Below, piece after piece: positions 5,930-6,020 of a DNA stretch of 6,020 nucleotides. The notes below the pieces were generated by a model, which was not told the DNA's origin, ran no database searches, and was given only the letters and a program-made list of their open reading frames with translations. Position numbers and translations under genes: made by a program. Positions within the stretch are counted from its first letter, which is position 1. Every line of letters begins with the position of its first letter. This DNA is from Methylobacteriaceae bacterium (GTDB lineage Bacteria; Pseudomonadota; Alphaproteobacteria; Rhizobiales; Beijerinckiaceae). The DNA is taken from positions 1-6,020 of the forward strand of contig JAFAPJ010000621.1 in assembly GCA_019247255.1 (NCBI GenBank). The letters run 5' to 3'.

Positions 5930-6020
5930 TCAAGCGGTTGTGGCCGGATTCGCCCGCGACAAGGCGGGTCCGCTGCATTACGCTCAAGGTCGAGGCCGCC
6001 TCACGCGGCCCGACCGGGGA
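5930..6020. other. Gene-free end of window with a small GC hairpin
   Basis: No convincing coding start is visible in these 91 nt. GGCCGC (5994-5999) and GCGGCC (6005-6010) form a perfect 6-bp stem with a 5-nt loop, and a weaker stem CCCGC/GCGGG lies at 5953-5968. Neither is followed by a T-run within the window. They may belong to the transcript end of the hydroxylase gene. Confidence 0.3.

Noticed and set aside
1..6020. CRISPR arrays, tRNA or rRNA genes, insertion sequences, integrase or toxin-antitoxin genes
   Set aside because: I saw no spaced repeat arrays, tRNA cloverleaf signatures, transposase motifs or terminal inverted repeats. The window is filled by the six genes listed.

Overview
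The window is about 70% GC or higher by eye, with strong G/C bias at third codon positions, so antisense frames stay open for long stretches. Gene density is high, all real genes read on the + strand, and the protein families (RND pump, Tat-type thioredoxin, Sco, CoxL-type molybdenum hydroxylase) fit a high-GC alphaproteobacterium. Methylobacterium-like Hyphomicrobiales are one possibility, but that placement is an impression from composition and family content only.

Layout: (1) 1-1185, the C-terminal ~40% of an RND (AcrB/HAE1-type) efflux permease whose start lies upstream, ending in an inverted repeat that covers its last codons. (2) 1231-3455, a compact run of four genes for exported proteins: a TlpA-like thioredoxin with a probable Tat signal (1231-1758), a small secreted protein with an HHxCxxxC site (1793-2266), a second small secreted protein with Cys-x5-Cys-x3-Cys (2263-2862), and a Sco/SenC-family protein (2862-3455). 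The last three overlap by 4 nt and 1 nt and are probably translationally coupled. (3) 3456-3613, a 158-nt intergenic region with two competing hairpins, a 17-nt palindrome, a nine-base direct repeat and a pyrimidine tract. (4) 3614-5929, a complete molybdenum hydroxylase large subunit with the form II motif AYRGAGR. (5) 5930-6020, a gene-free end with one small GC hairpin.

The most unusual part is the middle cassette. The two unnamed small proteins appear to be tandem paralogs: after the second Cys of their CxxxC motif they align for 22 residues without gaps, and both begin their domain with the pattern GxVxDxxCxLSG. They sit between a thioredoxin-type thiol oxidoreductase and a Sco protein, which itself uses CxxxC plus His for copper or thiol chemistry. 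The inference is a periplasmic module in which TlpA and/or Sco maintain or metallate two novel CxxxC proteins, or in which all four serve an undefined metal or redox centre. The flanking RND pump and the molybdenum hydroxylase look like separate transcription units. The FAD and 2Fe-2S partner subunits of the hydroxylase are not in the window.
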